Notes under the pieces: generated by a model
What the model saw: the letters and a program-made list of their open reading frames with translations, nothing else
Told to the model about the DNA's origin: nothing
The model's database searches: none
NCBI RefSeq assembly: GCF_019929345.1
Contig: NZ_JAHZPJ010000001.1
Location: 344,833 to 408,832, forward strand
Length of the DNA: 64,000 bases
Origin: Streptococcus oralis
Lineage (GTDB): Bacteria > Bacillota > Bacilli > Lactobacillales > Streptococcaceae
Direction of reading: 5' to 3'
In this document: one piece after another, positions 55,932 to 64,000 of the stretch
Layout of the letters: the number at the start of each line of letters is the position of its first letter
Numbering within the stretch: the first letter of the stretch is position 1
Program-made: the position numbers and the translations under genes

Positions 55932-56040
55932 ATGTCAGTATACTCTGGTCGTCTCGAGGACATCAGTATCAAGATCCTCAGCACAGCTAAAACAACTTTT
56001 AAAAATGTAGCCAAGGCTATGATAGTAAAGGTATTGTTTC
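55932..56040 (+). pseudogene. Shortened gdhA-tail fragment after the GNAT gene
   Basis: Beginning directly at the GNAT stop, the bases read MSVYSGRLEDISIKILSTAK, then TTFKNVAKAM, like the gdhA C-terminus ([15 protein letters not shown]...FENVANAM) with its middle removed. The end is altered, so the frame runs 60 codons into unrelated sequence. The second copy at 60066 keeps the proper ending. Confidence 0.65.
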
Positions 56041-56052
56041 AATTTATTTTTC

Positions 56053-56083
56053 AATCCCCAATCACTCTGATTGGGGATTTTTG
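56053..56083 (+). terminator. Terminator after the gdhA-GNAT unit
   Basis: AATCCCCAATCA pairs perfectly with TGATTGGGGATT around a 3-base loop and ends in TTTTT. Confidence 0.85.
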
Positions 56084-56135
56084 TATTAGTTTTAAAAAAG
56101 CCCACTATTTCTAATAGTAAGCTTAAAATCAAGAT

Positions 56136-56780
56136 CTATTTTACCTCTACTAAGGCAAAAGACAGGCATTCAACTATTTCATTTACTGTTTCATCTATGT
56201 CTAGATCCTCATTATCATTTAACATCATTGGAATAACATAAGAAAGACTCAAGGCTAGAATATAACGAACAATTCTTTCATTTGACCAATCTCGGATAAC
56301 GCCATTTTCTTTAAACTGATTCAGAGCTGGACTAATTGGCTTAATGATAGAGTGAATAATAACATTCCCTAACTGGTCAAAAATAGTTTTATCAATAAAA
56401 GAACGACTTAAGAGAATTTTAACTTGCATTTGATTCTCCTGAATGAAAACTAGTCTATCTCGAACAATGCTTCTCAAAAACACTGGGAAACTCTCTTGGT
56501 TTGCTGTAAATTTCTTCTCAGAAAAATCAGCAATCACATCTGGAATAACCTGTTCGAGAAAAGTTGATAGAATAGCTTCTAAGATGCCTTCTTTGGTTTT
56601 AAAGTAACTAAAAACTGTCCCTTCTGAAACTCCAGCCTCCTTAGCAATAAGGCTTGCTGTTGTATTTTCAAAGCCAATTTCTGAAAATAACTTTAAACTT
56701 GATAACAGTACTTGACATTGTTTTAAACTCAAATTGCTATTTTCTAATGTCTGGGCATACTTTTGTTCTAAACTTTCCAT
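56136..56780 (-). CDS. TetR-family repressor
   Basis: This 214-residue protein has an N-terminal HTH: ASLIAKEAGVSEGTVFSYFK (about residues 40-60). The rest is the variable ligand-binding domain. I start at ATG 56780 (GGGAGG box). It lies 16 bp past the oxidoreductase gene in the same direction. A palindrome with the ATTGAGTG half-site typical of TetR operators sits in that gene's promoter, so it most likely represses both. Confidence 0.87.
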   Translation of the reverse strand: MESLEQKYAQTLENSNLSLKQCQVLLSSLKLFSEIGFENTTASLIAKEAGVSEGTVFSYFKTKEGILEAILSTFLEQVIPDVIADFSEKKFTANQESFPVFLRSIVRDRLVFIQENQMQVKILLSRSFIDKTIFDQLGNVIIHSIIKPISPALNQFKENGVIRDWSNERIVRYILALSLSYVIPMMLNDNEDLDIDETVNEIVECLSFALVEVK

Positions 56781-56796
56781 TACTAGCACCTCCCTA

Positions 56797-57801
56797 CTAC
56801 CCTCTTACTTTTACAACTTTCTTACCTCGAGTGTGTCCCGACTTCAGGCTACGATATGCCTCTCTAACTGACTTTAGAGAAAAATCATAAACCTGATCAA
56901 TATTCAGCCAAACCTTCCCTTCTGAGACCATTTCTGCTAGAGTGTTTAAATCATCATATGTGGAATGTCTTGGTCCTGTGAACTGGGCTCCTCTTATCAT
57001 AACATATGGTGAAGGTACTAGCGTTCCAATATCCGTTCCCTTCAATCCTAAACTGAAAGCCAATTTAACATAATCCCTTCCATAGCAATCCAAGAATTTT
57101 GTAATCGGCTTTGGACTTGCTGATAGAAGAGCATTCTGGATGTTCTCTTCGTAAGCTACTGGTATGGCACCTAAGGACTTCAGGTATTCTGAATTTTTCT
57201 TACTTGCAATTCCGATAACCGTTGCCCCCTTAGCAACTGCATACTGTACTGCGATACTTCCAATACCTCCTGCTGCGGCTGAAATAACAACAGTATCTCT
57301 TGAATTTAAACCGATTCTTCTAAAAGCCCCACCCACAGTTAGAGAGGCTACACCCATAGTAGCTGCATGGTTCATATCAATCATCTCTGGCTTCAACACA
57401 ATTTCTGATTCATTGACACAAATTTCTGTTGCCAAAGCTCCCCTCTTGGTTCCCAATCCAGGGTCACTGATCATTGTTCCAAAAACCTTATCACCTACTG
57501 CAAACCGACTTACTCCTTCACCAACTTCTGTGATAACTCCAGCAAAATCCCGACCAACACCTCTTGGAAAAAGAGATGATTTTGACTCAAACCAACGACT
57601 TGGCTTCCTTAGTTTTGTCATAAAAGATAGAAATCGGAGTGGCTTTGCACCTTCAAAAGTCTTATAATCAATAGGATTTAAACCAACAGCATGAACTTCT
57701 ACCCTAACTTGATTCTCTTTCAAAACATCAGATTTAATGTTCACTAAATCTAACACTTCTTCATCACCGAAACGACTATATTGTATTGCTTGAACAACCA
57801 T
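56797..57801 (-). CDS. Zinc-type alcohol dehydrogenase-like / quinone oxidoreductase
   Basis: This 334-residue protein belongs to the medium-chain reductases. It has GLNPIDYKTFEGAKP (about 42), GRDFAGVITEVGEGV and the NADP-binding SAAAGGIGSIAVQYAVAKGA (about 150), and lacks the zinc-ligand cysteines of true alcohol dehydrogenases. It is thus a quinone or enal reductase. I start at ATG 57801 with AAAGGAG; the frame is open 7 codons further. Confidence 0.87.
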   Translation of the reverse strand: MVVQAIQYSRFGDEEVLDLVNIKSDVLKENQVRVEVHAVGLNPIDYKTFEGAKPLRFLSFMTKLRKPSRWFESKSSLFPRGVGRDFAGVITEVGEGVSRFAVGDKVFGTMISDPGLGTKRGALATEICVNESEIVLKPEMIDMNHAATMGVASLTVGGAFRRIGLNSRDTVVISAAAGGIGSIAVQYAVAKGATVIGIASKKNSEYLKSLGAIPVAYEENIQNALLSASPKPITKFLDCYGRDYVKLAFSLGLKGTDIGTLVPSPYVMIRGAQFTGPRHSTYDDLNTLAEMVSEGKVWLNIDQVYDFSLKSVREAYRSLKSGHTRGKKVVKVRG

Positions 57802-57829
57802 TGTATGAACTCCTTTACACATCTACAAA

Positions 57830-57847
57830 ATTGAGTGAGCACTCAAT
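57830..57847. promoter_or_regulatory. TetR-type operator
   Basis: ATTGAGTG and CACTCAAT form a perfect 8-bp inverted repeat with a 2-base centre. It covers the transcription start of the oxidoreductase-tetR operon, the ideal spot for repression. Confidence 0.8.
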
Positions 57848-57858
57848 CACTTTTCTTG

Positions 57859-57887
57859 ATTATATGCTTATTCCCCATAGATGTCAA
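57859..57887 (-). promoter_or_regulatory. Promoter of the oxidoreductase-tetR operon
   Basis: TTGACA (57882-57887) and TATAAT (57859-57864) with a 17-base spacer are perfect consensus. A strong promoter held down by the operator just downstream is the usual design of drug- or stress-induced TetR units. Confidence 0.85.
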
Positions 57888-57982
57888 CTATACTGTTTCC
57901 AAAACTTCTAACTAAGTTAGCTGTTCATGATAAAAATAGATCTATTTTCTCTTATGAAAGATTATCAAACTATAACTCAAAG

Positions 57983-58014
57983 AAATCCGACTGCTTATAA
58001 AAGCAGCCGGATTT
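57983..58014 (-). terminator. Terminator after the EXLDI gene
   Basis: AAATCCGGCTGC pairs with GCAGTCGGATTT (one G-T pair) around 8 bases, with T on both ends. Confidence 0.75.
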
Positions 58015-58383
58015 TTATATATCTAATTTTTCAAAAAATTTGCCTGTTGACTGCTTTTCTTTTAGTTTCTCAAGCAGCTCATTTTCCAGAAAAGGACTTA
58101 GTTCGTCAAAATCTTGACAAACCTTAAAAACAGTCTCTCTATCTATATGGCCAAAAGTTAGTTCATAATAGTCCTTATGATGATGCCAGTTCTGGTCATA
58201 ATTGATATCTTTCCGTTGATAGTAAACAATATTTTGCTTCGGTGTCAGGTAAAGCTTCTGCGTCAGAATGCTTTTCTGATCTTTGGACAGCTTGCTCCGA
58301 CTGAAAATTTTAACTCCTTGAAAAATCTTGCGCTCATGGATACCCTGATTTGTGACTTTTAATTCAACTCTTTTATAGTGCAT
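58015..58383 (-). CDS. EXLDI-family protein
   Basis: This 122-residue protein ends in EKLDI, the closing motif that names the EXLDI family. It begins MHYKRVELKVTN like the family and has many Lys, Tyr and His residues in the middle (NWHHHKDYYELTFGH). I start at ATG 58383 with a GGAGGTGA box. Function unknown. Confidence 0.6.
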   Translation of the reverse strand: MHYKRVELKVTNQGIHERKIFQGVKIFSRSKLSKDQKSILTQKLYLTPKQNIVYYQRKDINYDQNWHHHKDYYELTFGHIDRETVFKVCQDFDELSPFLENELLEKLKEKQSTGKFFEKLDI

Positions 58384-58445
58384 ATAGTCACCTCCAAAAA
58401 TTACTTTCATTATATCAGACTCTGGCAGATTTGCAAGCAAAAGTA

Positions 58446-59258
58446 TCATTTCCAAAAATCCTTAGTAGCCTCTAAAATTTCTTCTGTCGGTGTTACTGTG
58501 GCCTCAATAATGCTCTTGCCAGTCTTTTTCAGATAGGCTTGTATCAGATGATAGCCATAAGCATAGCCTGCAGCATAGTGCATTCCAACCGGTATTTGAC
58601 CTTGAATCTCAGTTATTTCATCACCGTAAAGATAAGGAGCCATTTCCGCCATCCCTGTTAGCTGAAGCTGACTTGAGATGATGGGCTTAATCTCTTCTAA
58701 CTGCTCGGAACTAGTTGAAGTGACCCAGGATCCGATGAGCTCTTTACCATAGAGCTCAGCAGCAAAAGACTCTGCTAATCCTTCACTGACTACCCAGTCT
58801 GCTAGTGTTGTCTGCTAGTTCCATTTGATAAATTGGAAGCGAACATTGTGGTTGCACTCGTGAGCCAACGCGGCTCGCACACGTGGTAAAGTATAGTCAT
58901 TCGGCAACAGACTAAGCATGAGGTATCCTGGAATTCCTCCATCTCCACTGTATCCCTTATTAAGCTGTAGCATAGGTTTTTCTGGATTGCCCAGTAAAAT
59001 GGTAAAATGGTAATCCTCAACCTCTAAGTCATAGCCAGCTTGCTTAAAAAGACCGATACTCCTCTTGATAGTATCCTGACAATCTTGCCAGAGTTGATCA
59101 GAGCTCAGAGCGTCGATAGCTGGTCTATCCTTCTCTGACAGAGTTCCGGGTAGCTGATTCATAAAACCAAGTAGGAACAAAGCATCAAATCCTCCGGGAT
59201 ACTTGGCTTTCAGAGGAATATGTTGAGTTTGGTATTTCGTATCAGAAGGTGCCAACAT
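58446..59258 (-). pseudogene. DUF2268 predicted Zn-protease, broken by an in-frame stop
   Basis: Residues 1-147 of the frame (59258-58815) contain AALAHECNHNVRFQFI, a HExxH-type zinc site written HECNH. A TAG at 58815-58817 stops it, but the same frame continues open for 122 codons (LADWVVSEGLAESFAAELYG...) with the family's typical second half. The N-terminus begins inside a copied piece of gdhA, so the true start has been lost. It is a pseudogene unless the stop is read through. Confidence 0.75.
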
Positions 59259-59549
59259 GCCTAGCGACCTTGATGCGATTAAAGTCTACAAATCCTTTAC
59301 GGATCAGCCAAAGCTGCCAACGCTGGTGGTGTAGCTGTATCAGCGCTTGAAATGAGCCAAAACAGCCTTCGCCTCTCATGGACACGTGAAGAAGTTGATG
59401 GACGTCTCAAAGACATCATGACCAACATCTTTAACACAGCTAAAACAACTGCTGAAACATACGGTCTTGGTACTGACTACCTTGCAGGAGCAAATATCGC
59501 TGCCTTCGAAAACGTAGCAAACGCTATGATTGCACAAGGTATTGTTTAA
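59238..59549 (+). pseudogene. Second copy of the gdhA 3' end, frameshifted
   Basis: It matches gdhA from 55093 to its stop at 55414 with a few changes. A 10-base deletion near 59293 (AGAAAACGGA missing) breaks the frame. The last 65 codons ([20 protein letters not shown] to the stop) are unchanged in frame. It begins a copied segment that includes the GNAT gene. Confidence 0.9.
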
Positions 59550-59577
59550 TTAGTCAATACATCCTTTCGGAGGACAA

Positions 59578-60065
59578 ATGATGAACTTACGGCCAATGGA
59601 AGTGAGAGACAATTCAGCTGTAGCGCAACTCATTCAAGCTAGCCTAGAAGAATTCGGGCTTGACAAACCAGGAACTGTCTACTTTGATTCTCATCTAGAT
59701 TATTGGGCCGACTATTATCAACAGCAAGAGAGAGCAGCTTACTTTGTTCTGGAAGATGAAGGACAGCTGGTTGGCTGTGGTGGCTTTGCACCTGTGTCCG
59801 ATAAGATTGCTGAATTACAAAAAATGTATGTCACTAAAAATAGACGTGGCAAAGGTTATTCCAGCCGATTGATAAAGCGGATATTCCAGGAAGCCCGCTT
59901 AGCTGGTTATGAACAGCTTTATCTAGAAACCTCTACTGAACTGGCTACGGCCGTGCCATCTATCAGCACTATGGTTTCACATCACTGCAAGAACCACTTT
60001 CTAACGCCGCCGGCCACCCAGCCATGAATATATGGATGATAAAATCCCTCTTATCAGATGAATAG
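59578..60065 (+). pseudogene. Second copy of the GNAT gene, frameshifted
   Basis: It matches 55443-55931 throughout. One G is lost at the GCCGTG(G)CCATC site near 59955, so the frame ends early at about 149 codons and lacks the last helix. The first 125 residues, including the acetyl-CoA loop, are intact but the fold is not complete. Confidence 0.9.
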
Positions 60066-60176
60066 ATGTCAGTATACTCTGACCGTCTCGGGGACATCAT
60101 GACCAAGATCCTCAAAACAGCTAAAACAACTTTTAAAAATGTAGCCAAGGCTATGATTGCACAAGGCGTGGTTTAA
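60066..60176 (+). CDS. Possible 36-residue peptide derived from the gdhA C-terminus
   Basis: This open frame starts right at the GNAT-copy stop (TAGATG) and reads MSVYSDRLGDIMTKILKTAK, then TTFKNVAKAMIAQGVV and TAA. It is the gdhA C-terminal helix region with the middle deleted. The ending is intact here but lost in the first copy (55932). No good ribosome site of its own; it would be translated only by coupling. Low certainty that it is a gene. Confidence 0.4.
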   Translation: MSVYSDRLGDIMTKILKTAKTTFKNVAKAMIAQGVV

Positions 60177-60193
60177 GAGTTAAAAAAGTTATC

Positions 60194-60223
60194 AAAAGCA
60201 ACAGCTGTTTAGCTGTTGCTTTT
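60194..60223 (+). terminator. Terminator
   Basis: AAAAGCAACAGCT and AGCTGTTGCTTTT pair perfectly around 4 bases with A and T at the ends, so it can act both ways. It ends the duplicated segment. The bases 60224-60334 are empty and A/T-rich. Confidence 0.85.
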
Positions 60224-60334
60224 CGTATTATAAAATTTAATTTAATAAATTTAATAAACTTACTAAATTTCTAGATACAACCTTAATTTATTTGTTTAAA
60301 AAATTAAGATTGTTTCATTACGAATGTCATCAAA

Positions 60335-60790
60335 TCAAGAAACTATAAAAGTTTTACCACAATTTCCACAGGTCAATTTAGTTCCAATTACTCCATCTGT
60401 AGGTTTATGACAAGTAGGACAATAAACACGTTTTGCTGATAATTTATAAGATAACTCATCTCGCAATTCTTTTCCTTTAATTTCAATAACATCCTCACCT
60501 TGTTCTTCAAACTTAAGAACTGTTATCAAAGCTTTGTCATATTGTTTCATCCGTGGCTGTTTTAAGAATAAAAAAGATGATATAAGCAAAAATAGGAAAA
60601 ATAAAACAAACAAAATTGTAACTATTAAAAGCCACATAAAGTAGAAATCGTGAAGTAATCCTTCTTTTTTTCCTAATAACCATCTTATTTCTTTATCTAT
60701 GGACTGATAAAATTTCAATCCCGAAAGAATACATATGAAAGATACTATAGGATAAACAACCTTGGAAATGATTAAACGATAGCGTCTCAT
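60335..60790 (-). CDS. Membrane protein with C-terminal zinc ribbon
   Basis: This 151-residue protein has two membrane helices (about 10-27 and 48-72), then a soluble part ending in a zinc ribbon, CPTCH.....CGNCG. It resembles YdjG/YdjH-type partners of SPFH proteins but I cannot name the family. The start ATG directly follows the stop of the upstream gene. Confidence 0.6.
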   Translation of the reverse strand: MRRYRLIISKVVYPIVSFICILSGLKFYQSIDKEIRWLLGKKEGLLHDFYFMWLLIVTILFVLFFLFLLISSFLFLKQPRMKQYDKALITVLKFEEQGEDVIEIKGKELRDELSYKLSAKRVYCPTCHKPTDGVIGTKLTCGNCGKTFIVS

Positions 60791-61303
60791 TTATATTTCC
60801 TTTCTAGATAACCATGCACCGCAATAATCACATGATTTACCTTGCCCTAGATCAAGCAGATTCTCACCACTACATGATGGACAAATAACGGGATATGTAT
60901 TTTTGTTAATCTGGTGCTTTTCAAATAAAGTGAATAAAGCTTGTATTTGATTTCGTTTCTTGACTTCTTCTTCTCTCTTTGACTTACGATACGTCATTAC
61001 CAATATTGAGATCACACTAAACAAATACCACGGAGCTAAAAGAAATAGAAATCGAATAGACCATTCCCTAGATTTTTCAAATTCAAGAAATGATGATAAA
61101 ATGATTAAAACAAGCATTTGAAGTAAATTCTTCTGTTTTAATTTCTTTAAAGAAAAGGAATCTTTAATTGTTTCTCGAAATAAATATAAAATAATTAAAG
61201 CAACTAGTAAAAAGATAACATTCTGAAATGTTAAAAATAAAAAACTGATCACAATAGGAATCCCAACAAACTTTGCTAAAATTATAAAATCAAGATTTTT
61301 CAA
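60791..61303 (-). CDS. Membrane protein with C-terminal zinc ribbon, N-terminus uncertain
   Basis: About 170 residues with three or four membrane helices and a zinc ribbon CPSCSGENLL..SCDYCG at the end. The only in-frame start is a TTG without a ribosome site. Upstream the same kind of sequence (NIVILCFVVLSLAIFSLE) stays open for 26 codons and then meets a stop. A GTG with a good AGGAG site at 61433 reads KQYIKNN and then a stop, in another frame. So the N-terminus is probably damaged by a small deletion or nonsense change. Confidence 0.5.
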   Translation of the reverse strand: MKNLDFIILAKFVGIPIVISFLFLTFQNVIFLLVALIILYLFRETIKDSFSLKKLKQKNLLQMLVLIILSSFLEFEKSREWSIRFLFLLAPWYLFSVISILVMTYRKSKREEEVKKRNQIQALFTLFEKHQINKNTYPVICPSCSGENLLDLGQGKSCDYCGAWLSRKEI

Positions 61304-61428
61304 TATAAAGATAGTTTGTCCATCTTCTAGAGAAAAGATAGCAAGTGATAAAACTACAAAACAGAGTATTACTATATTTGAAATTAACCAATGAAAGCCT
61401 GTTTTCTAATTATTCTTAATATACTGCT

Positions 61429-61716
61429 TCACCTTTCTTCTCCTCTAGTTGCTATATATTCTCTATAAAGAGCCTTTCCATTATATATCTCATCCAAAGC
61501 TTTGACTTTAATTTTTATATTTTCTAAAACACCAAAGCTATAAAATGCAAAGGAAGACAAAAAGAAACCTGATAAAGAAAAAATAATAGGTGTCACTATT
61601 GAGAAAATCGGCTTACCATGTTCAAGAAATAGAGTTACGGCCCACAGTGAAAGAAAAAATGTTGCACTTGTCAATCCCATAAAAAGTATACTTAATAAAC
61701 GAAATACTTGGTACAT
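61429..61716 (-). CDS. Small membrane protein, two helices
   Basis: This 95-residue protein has hydrophobic helices at about 8-30 and 40-63, then a charged tail (KIKVKALDEIYNGKALYREY). I do not recognise it. It belongs to the same small-membrane-protein group as its neighbours. The 308 bases upstream (61717-62025) hold nothing I can name. Confidence 0.5.
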   Translation of the reverse strand: MYQVFRLLSILFMGLTSATFFLSLWAVTLFLEHGKPIFSIVTPIIFSLSGFFLSSFAFYSFGVLENIKIKVKALDEIYNGKALYREYIATRGEER

Positions 61717-62025
61717 CTACTATATCCTCTTGTCATAGAACTTGTCTAAGTAATCCCTTACTCTTTTAAAAAGATTTCCTAATATCTTTCAGGGAATTGG
61801 TGTATTTATCTATACATTTCCATACTTAGAATTACATAATTTCAATGATCTAAAAACGAAAACAAAAAATCTTAGTTTTCAGATTTCTAAGAAAAAGGGA
61901 AATTCTGGCATCCCCAGACTTCCCAAATAAATTCAAAAATAAATGTGAAAATACAAAAAACCAAAAGTTAAAGATAATATCCAAACTAGAATGGTATAAA
62001 AAATTATTTTCTCCTAAGATTCGAA

Positions 62026-63069
62026 CTATCTTTCATGACCACAATTAGAACAGAAGTTTGCTCCTTCCAAAAAAGAAGTCCCGCATTGGCTACAAAACTT
62101 AGCTAAGCCTATTTCTCCTTTGAGGTCAGATTTATGTTGATTAACATCTTTGTCCAATGAATTCCTATCTTCAATATGATTCACCAAGTTGCTAAATTTA
62201 GCACCCAAGCCAAGCCCCATTGCGATTTCCACACCTGCTCCCATTAGCTTTCCTGTAGAATCATTATTTTTAGCTGCCTCTTCTAAAATATCAAATTGTC
62301 TCTCTTCTTGATAAGTGTATTCTTCAATAGCTCTACTCGCCTGCTTGCTTTTTGCTTCCAAAATTTGCTTGTGGAATTTAAAGATTTCTCTATATCCATT
62401 GCTATTCTGATTTACCTTTAAGGCCTCAATGTTAAATTCTTCAATACTAATTCCATATTTAGCAAAATGGCTAGATAAAATTTCTGACAAACCAACAGCT
62501 ATATCAAAACTGTGCATCTCAATGTCAATAATTGGAATCTTATAGTTATATATTACTTGTGAAATAGCTGAACTAATCAGTCCACTGGCAGTTTGTCTAA
62601 ATCGATTTTGTAAAATAGTAGCTGTTATAAGATCAGGGTGACTTGGCATAAATTCTAGTATAAAAGCTTCCAAATCTACAATTCGAGGAATAAAATTTCC
62701 ATGTATTTTCAACTCAACAGGAATATCACTTTCTGGATCTCGAACCATTATAGGTGAAGAAGTTCCCCACCCAATCGGTTGTAAATCATACGTGTTTACA
62801 AACCACAAAAATGATGAGTCAGATGAAAGACTTCCACTTAGAAAGTTTTTTATTCCTGAAGCTGTCTGAATATCATTTCCTTCAATCTTATGTTTTCCAG
62901 CATCATAAGTAGCTACTGCTCTTCCATTTGAAAAGAACACAGCACTCTGACCAGGATTTACAATTACAGTTGCTCCTATCTTAATATTCGTTTTAGGATG
63001 TCTCCAAGCAAGTATATTCCTTGTTTCCTCACCTTCATAATGAATAACATCAAACAAATTTAATGCCAT
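62026..63069 (-). CDS. SPFH-domain protein with C-terminal zinc ribbon (YdjI-like)
   Basis: This 347-residue protein begins ALNLFDVIHYEGEE, then TVIVNPGQSAVFFSNGRAVA, as SPFH/virion-core-type proteins do. The SPFH region spans about 25-220, followed by a helical part (about 225-290) and a final zinc ribbon CSQCG...CSNCG. B. subtilis YdjI has this layout and works with PspA and zinc-ribbon membrane partners in envelope stress. The small zinc-ribbon membrane genes next to it fit such a role. Confidence 0.78.
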   Translation of the reverse strand: MALNLFDVIHYEGEETRNILAWRHPKTNIKIGATVIVNPGQSAVFFSNGRAVATYDAGKHKIEGNDIQTASGIKNFLSGSLSSDSSFLWFVNTYDLQPIGWGTSSPIMVRDPESDIPVELKIHGNFIPRIVDLEAFILEFMPSHPDLITATILQNRFRQTASGLISSAISQVIYNYKIPIIDIEMHSFDIAVGLSEILSSHFAKYGISIEEFNIEALKVNQNSNGYREIFKFHKQILEAKSKQASRAIEEYTYQEERQFDILEEAAKNNDSTGKLMGAGVEIAMGLGLGAKFSNLVNHIEDRNSLDKDVNQHKSDLKGEIGLAKFCSQCGTSFLEGANFCSNCGHER

Positions 63070-63231
63070 TTTTTCTCCTTTTCTTTATAAAAATGTTAAG
63101 ACCACTCTTCCCTAACTATACTACTATTATATAACCCCTTTATTAAAAAGGCAACTCATACTTATAAATCATCATCTCTGGACAATAATTCATAAAAATA
63201 TAAAAGGCTCTATAATATTTGTAGTGGGTAA

Positions 63232-64000
63232 ATCTCCTATGGATCTTATGGAGCCTATTTTGTTGTAGAAAAGGAAATCATCGCTAAACTGGACTACGAC
63301 GCCCCATCTTACCCTGATTGCGGAAGTCAAATGAGGAAATATGACTTCCAGAAACCGTCTAAGATTCCTTACCTTGAAATGACTGGTATGCCTACTAGAA
63401 TCCTCCTTAAAAAGCGACGTTTTAAGTGCTATCATTGTTCGAAAATGATGGTCGCTGAGACTTCTCTCGTCAAGAAAAATCATCAAATTCCTCGTATTAT
63501 CAACCAAAAGATTGCGGAAAAGTTAATTGAAAAGACGTCTATAACTGATATTGCTCATCAGCTGTCTATTTCAACTTCAACCGTCATTCGCAAGCTCAAT
63601 GACTTTCACTTTAAACATGATTTTAACCGACTTCCTGAGATTATGTCTTGGGATGTTGAAACAGTCAGGGGAGTGACTGTTTCAATCGGGAGATGAAGAT
63701 GAGTTTCATTGCACAAGATTTTGAAAAACTCAATATCATCACTGTTCTTGAAGATAGAACTCAAGCTGTTATCCGAAATCACTTTCTTCGCTACGATAGA
63801 GCTGTTCGTTGTCAGGTGAAAATCATTACGATGGATATGTTTAGCCCTTACTATGGCTTAGCTAAACAGCTTTTTCCATGTGCTAAAATCGTTCTAGATC
63901 GCTTTCACATTGTTCAACACTTAAGCCGTGCTATGAGCCGTGTTCGTGTTCAAATCATGAACCAATTCGATAGAAAATCCCATGAATACAAGGCTATCAA
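63232..64000 (+). pseudogene. ISL3 transposase, broken
   Basis: From 63238 the frame reads YGSYGAYFVVEKEIIAKLDY, with zinc-finger CPDCG-like YPDCGS and the HTH TSITDIAHQLSISTSTVIRK, to MSWD at 63654. There a 30-base palindrome interrupts it, and the rest (MSFIAQDFEKLNIITVLEDR, with DMFSPYYGLAK) continues from 63699 in another frame to the edge. The usual first 40 residues are missing. Confidence 0.82.
63656..63685. repeat. 30-bp perfect palindrome inside the ISL3 transposase gene
   Basis: TTGAAACAGTCA and TGACTGTTTCAA form a perfect 12-bp inverted repeat around GGGGAG. It stands exactly where the transposase frame breaks, replacing the expected EYAFTKGK-type codons. Confidence 0.85.

Larger units (their letters stand above)
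63206..64000 (+). mobile_element. ISL3-family element, left part (runs off window)
   Basis: The left end GGCTCTATAATATTTGTAGT (63206) has the ISL3-type terminal sequence, similar to the remnant ending at 47292. The transposase frame follows at once without its true N-terminus. Related to, but not the same copy as, the 46810 remnant. Confidence 0.8.

Noticed and set aside
55932..56114. 60-codon frame after the GNAT gene
   Set aside because: It is a gdhA-tail fragment that has lost its stop and runs into the terminator.
63190..63507. 105-codon frame antisense to the ISL3 transposase
   Set aside because: Shadow of the transposase coding strand without ribosome site.

Overview
The window looks like a mitis-group Streptococcus chromosome, close to S. 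pneumoniae. The housekeeping proteins (metK, glmU, gdhA, rplL, rplJ, hom, thrB, rocS, macP) have near-pneumococcal sequences, and a BOX repeat lies at 34371-34525. As I remember the pneumococcal map, the neighbouring blocks here (rplL-hom, glmU-rocS, metK, pyrDA-ABC-F, gdhA) lie apart in S. pneumoniae, so S. mitis, S. oralis or S. pseudopneumoniae fits better. Several joints between blocks carry decayed insertion sequences.

Bases 1-27342 are one end of an integrative conjugative element (ICE) inserted in the 3' end of rplL, at the 15-bp core TTATTTAAGAGTAAC used by the ICESa2603 family. Reading leftward from rplL it holds: a small gene, repA, a 33-aa membrane peptide, a C5 cytosine methyltransferase, two small proteins (one with an Spx/ArsC-like fold but no redox cysteines), a small putative regulator and a CPBP protease. 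The transfer operon follows behind a structured leader: 99-aa protein, PcfB-like protein, VirD4, small pilin-like membrane protein, VirB6-like protein, PrgI, VirB4 and a lysozyme/CHAP cell-wall hydrolase. Beyond it are a PBECR4-like gene, a cargo island, a calcium-repeat protein and the start of a giant methylase/SNF2-type protein that runs off the left edge. No integrase or relaxase is visible here.

The cargo island (about 4.2-12.5 kb) is more A/T-rich than its surroundings. It carries an ECF importer (fused ATPases, EcfT, MptD/Trep_Strep-type S component), a YbtPQ-like pair of ABC half-transporters, and a divergent AraC regulator of PchR/YbtA type. No biosynthetic genes accompany it. I infer that it takes up a metallophore or other small molecule made by other cells. 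A decayed, internally deleted copy of the hydrolase-terminator segment lies on its far side, recording the rearrangement that brought the island in.

From 27.3 to 43.9 kb are chromosomal genes: rplJ-rplL with an L10 leader, an amidohydrolase, an ABC exporter pair, msrAB, thrB-hom, a YbaB protein with a long hairpin-rich leader, a membrane GDPD, a DnaQ-like exonuclease, rocS, mtnN, macP, a Nudix hydrolase and glmU. A triply inactivated IS3 element, metK behind an SMK (SAM-III) riboswitch and an ISL3 remnant follow. Next come an ABC-F protein, VanZ, rlmN, a YutD-like protein, sodA (Fur-like box at its promoter), holA and pyrDA. From 54 kb, gdhA and a GNAT gene are followed about 4.1 kb later by a decayed second copy of the same segment. 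Between the copies lie a TetR-controlled oxidoreductase, an EXLDI gene and a broken DUF2268 protease gene. The window ends with small zinc-ribbon membrane proteins beside an SPFH protein (YdjGHI-like) and a broken ISL3 transposase. I saw no tRNA, rRNA or CRISPR array.
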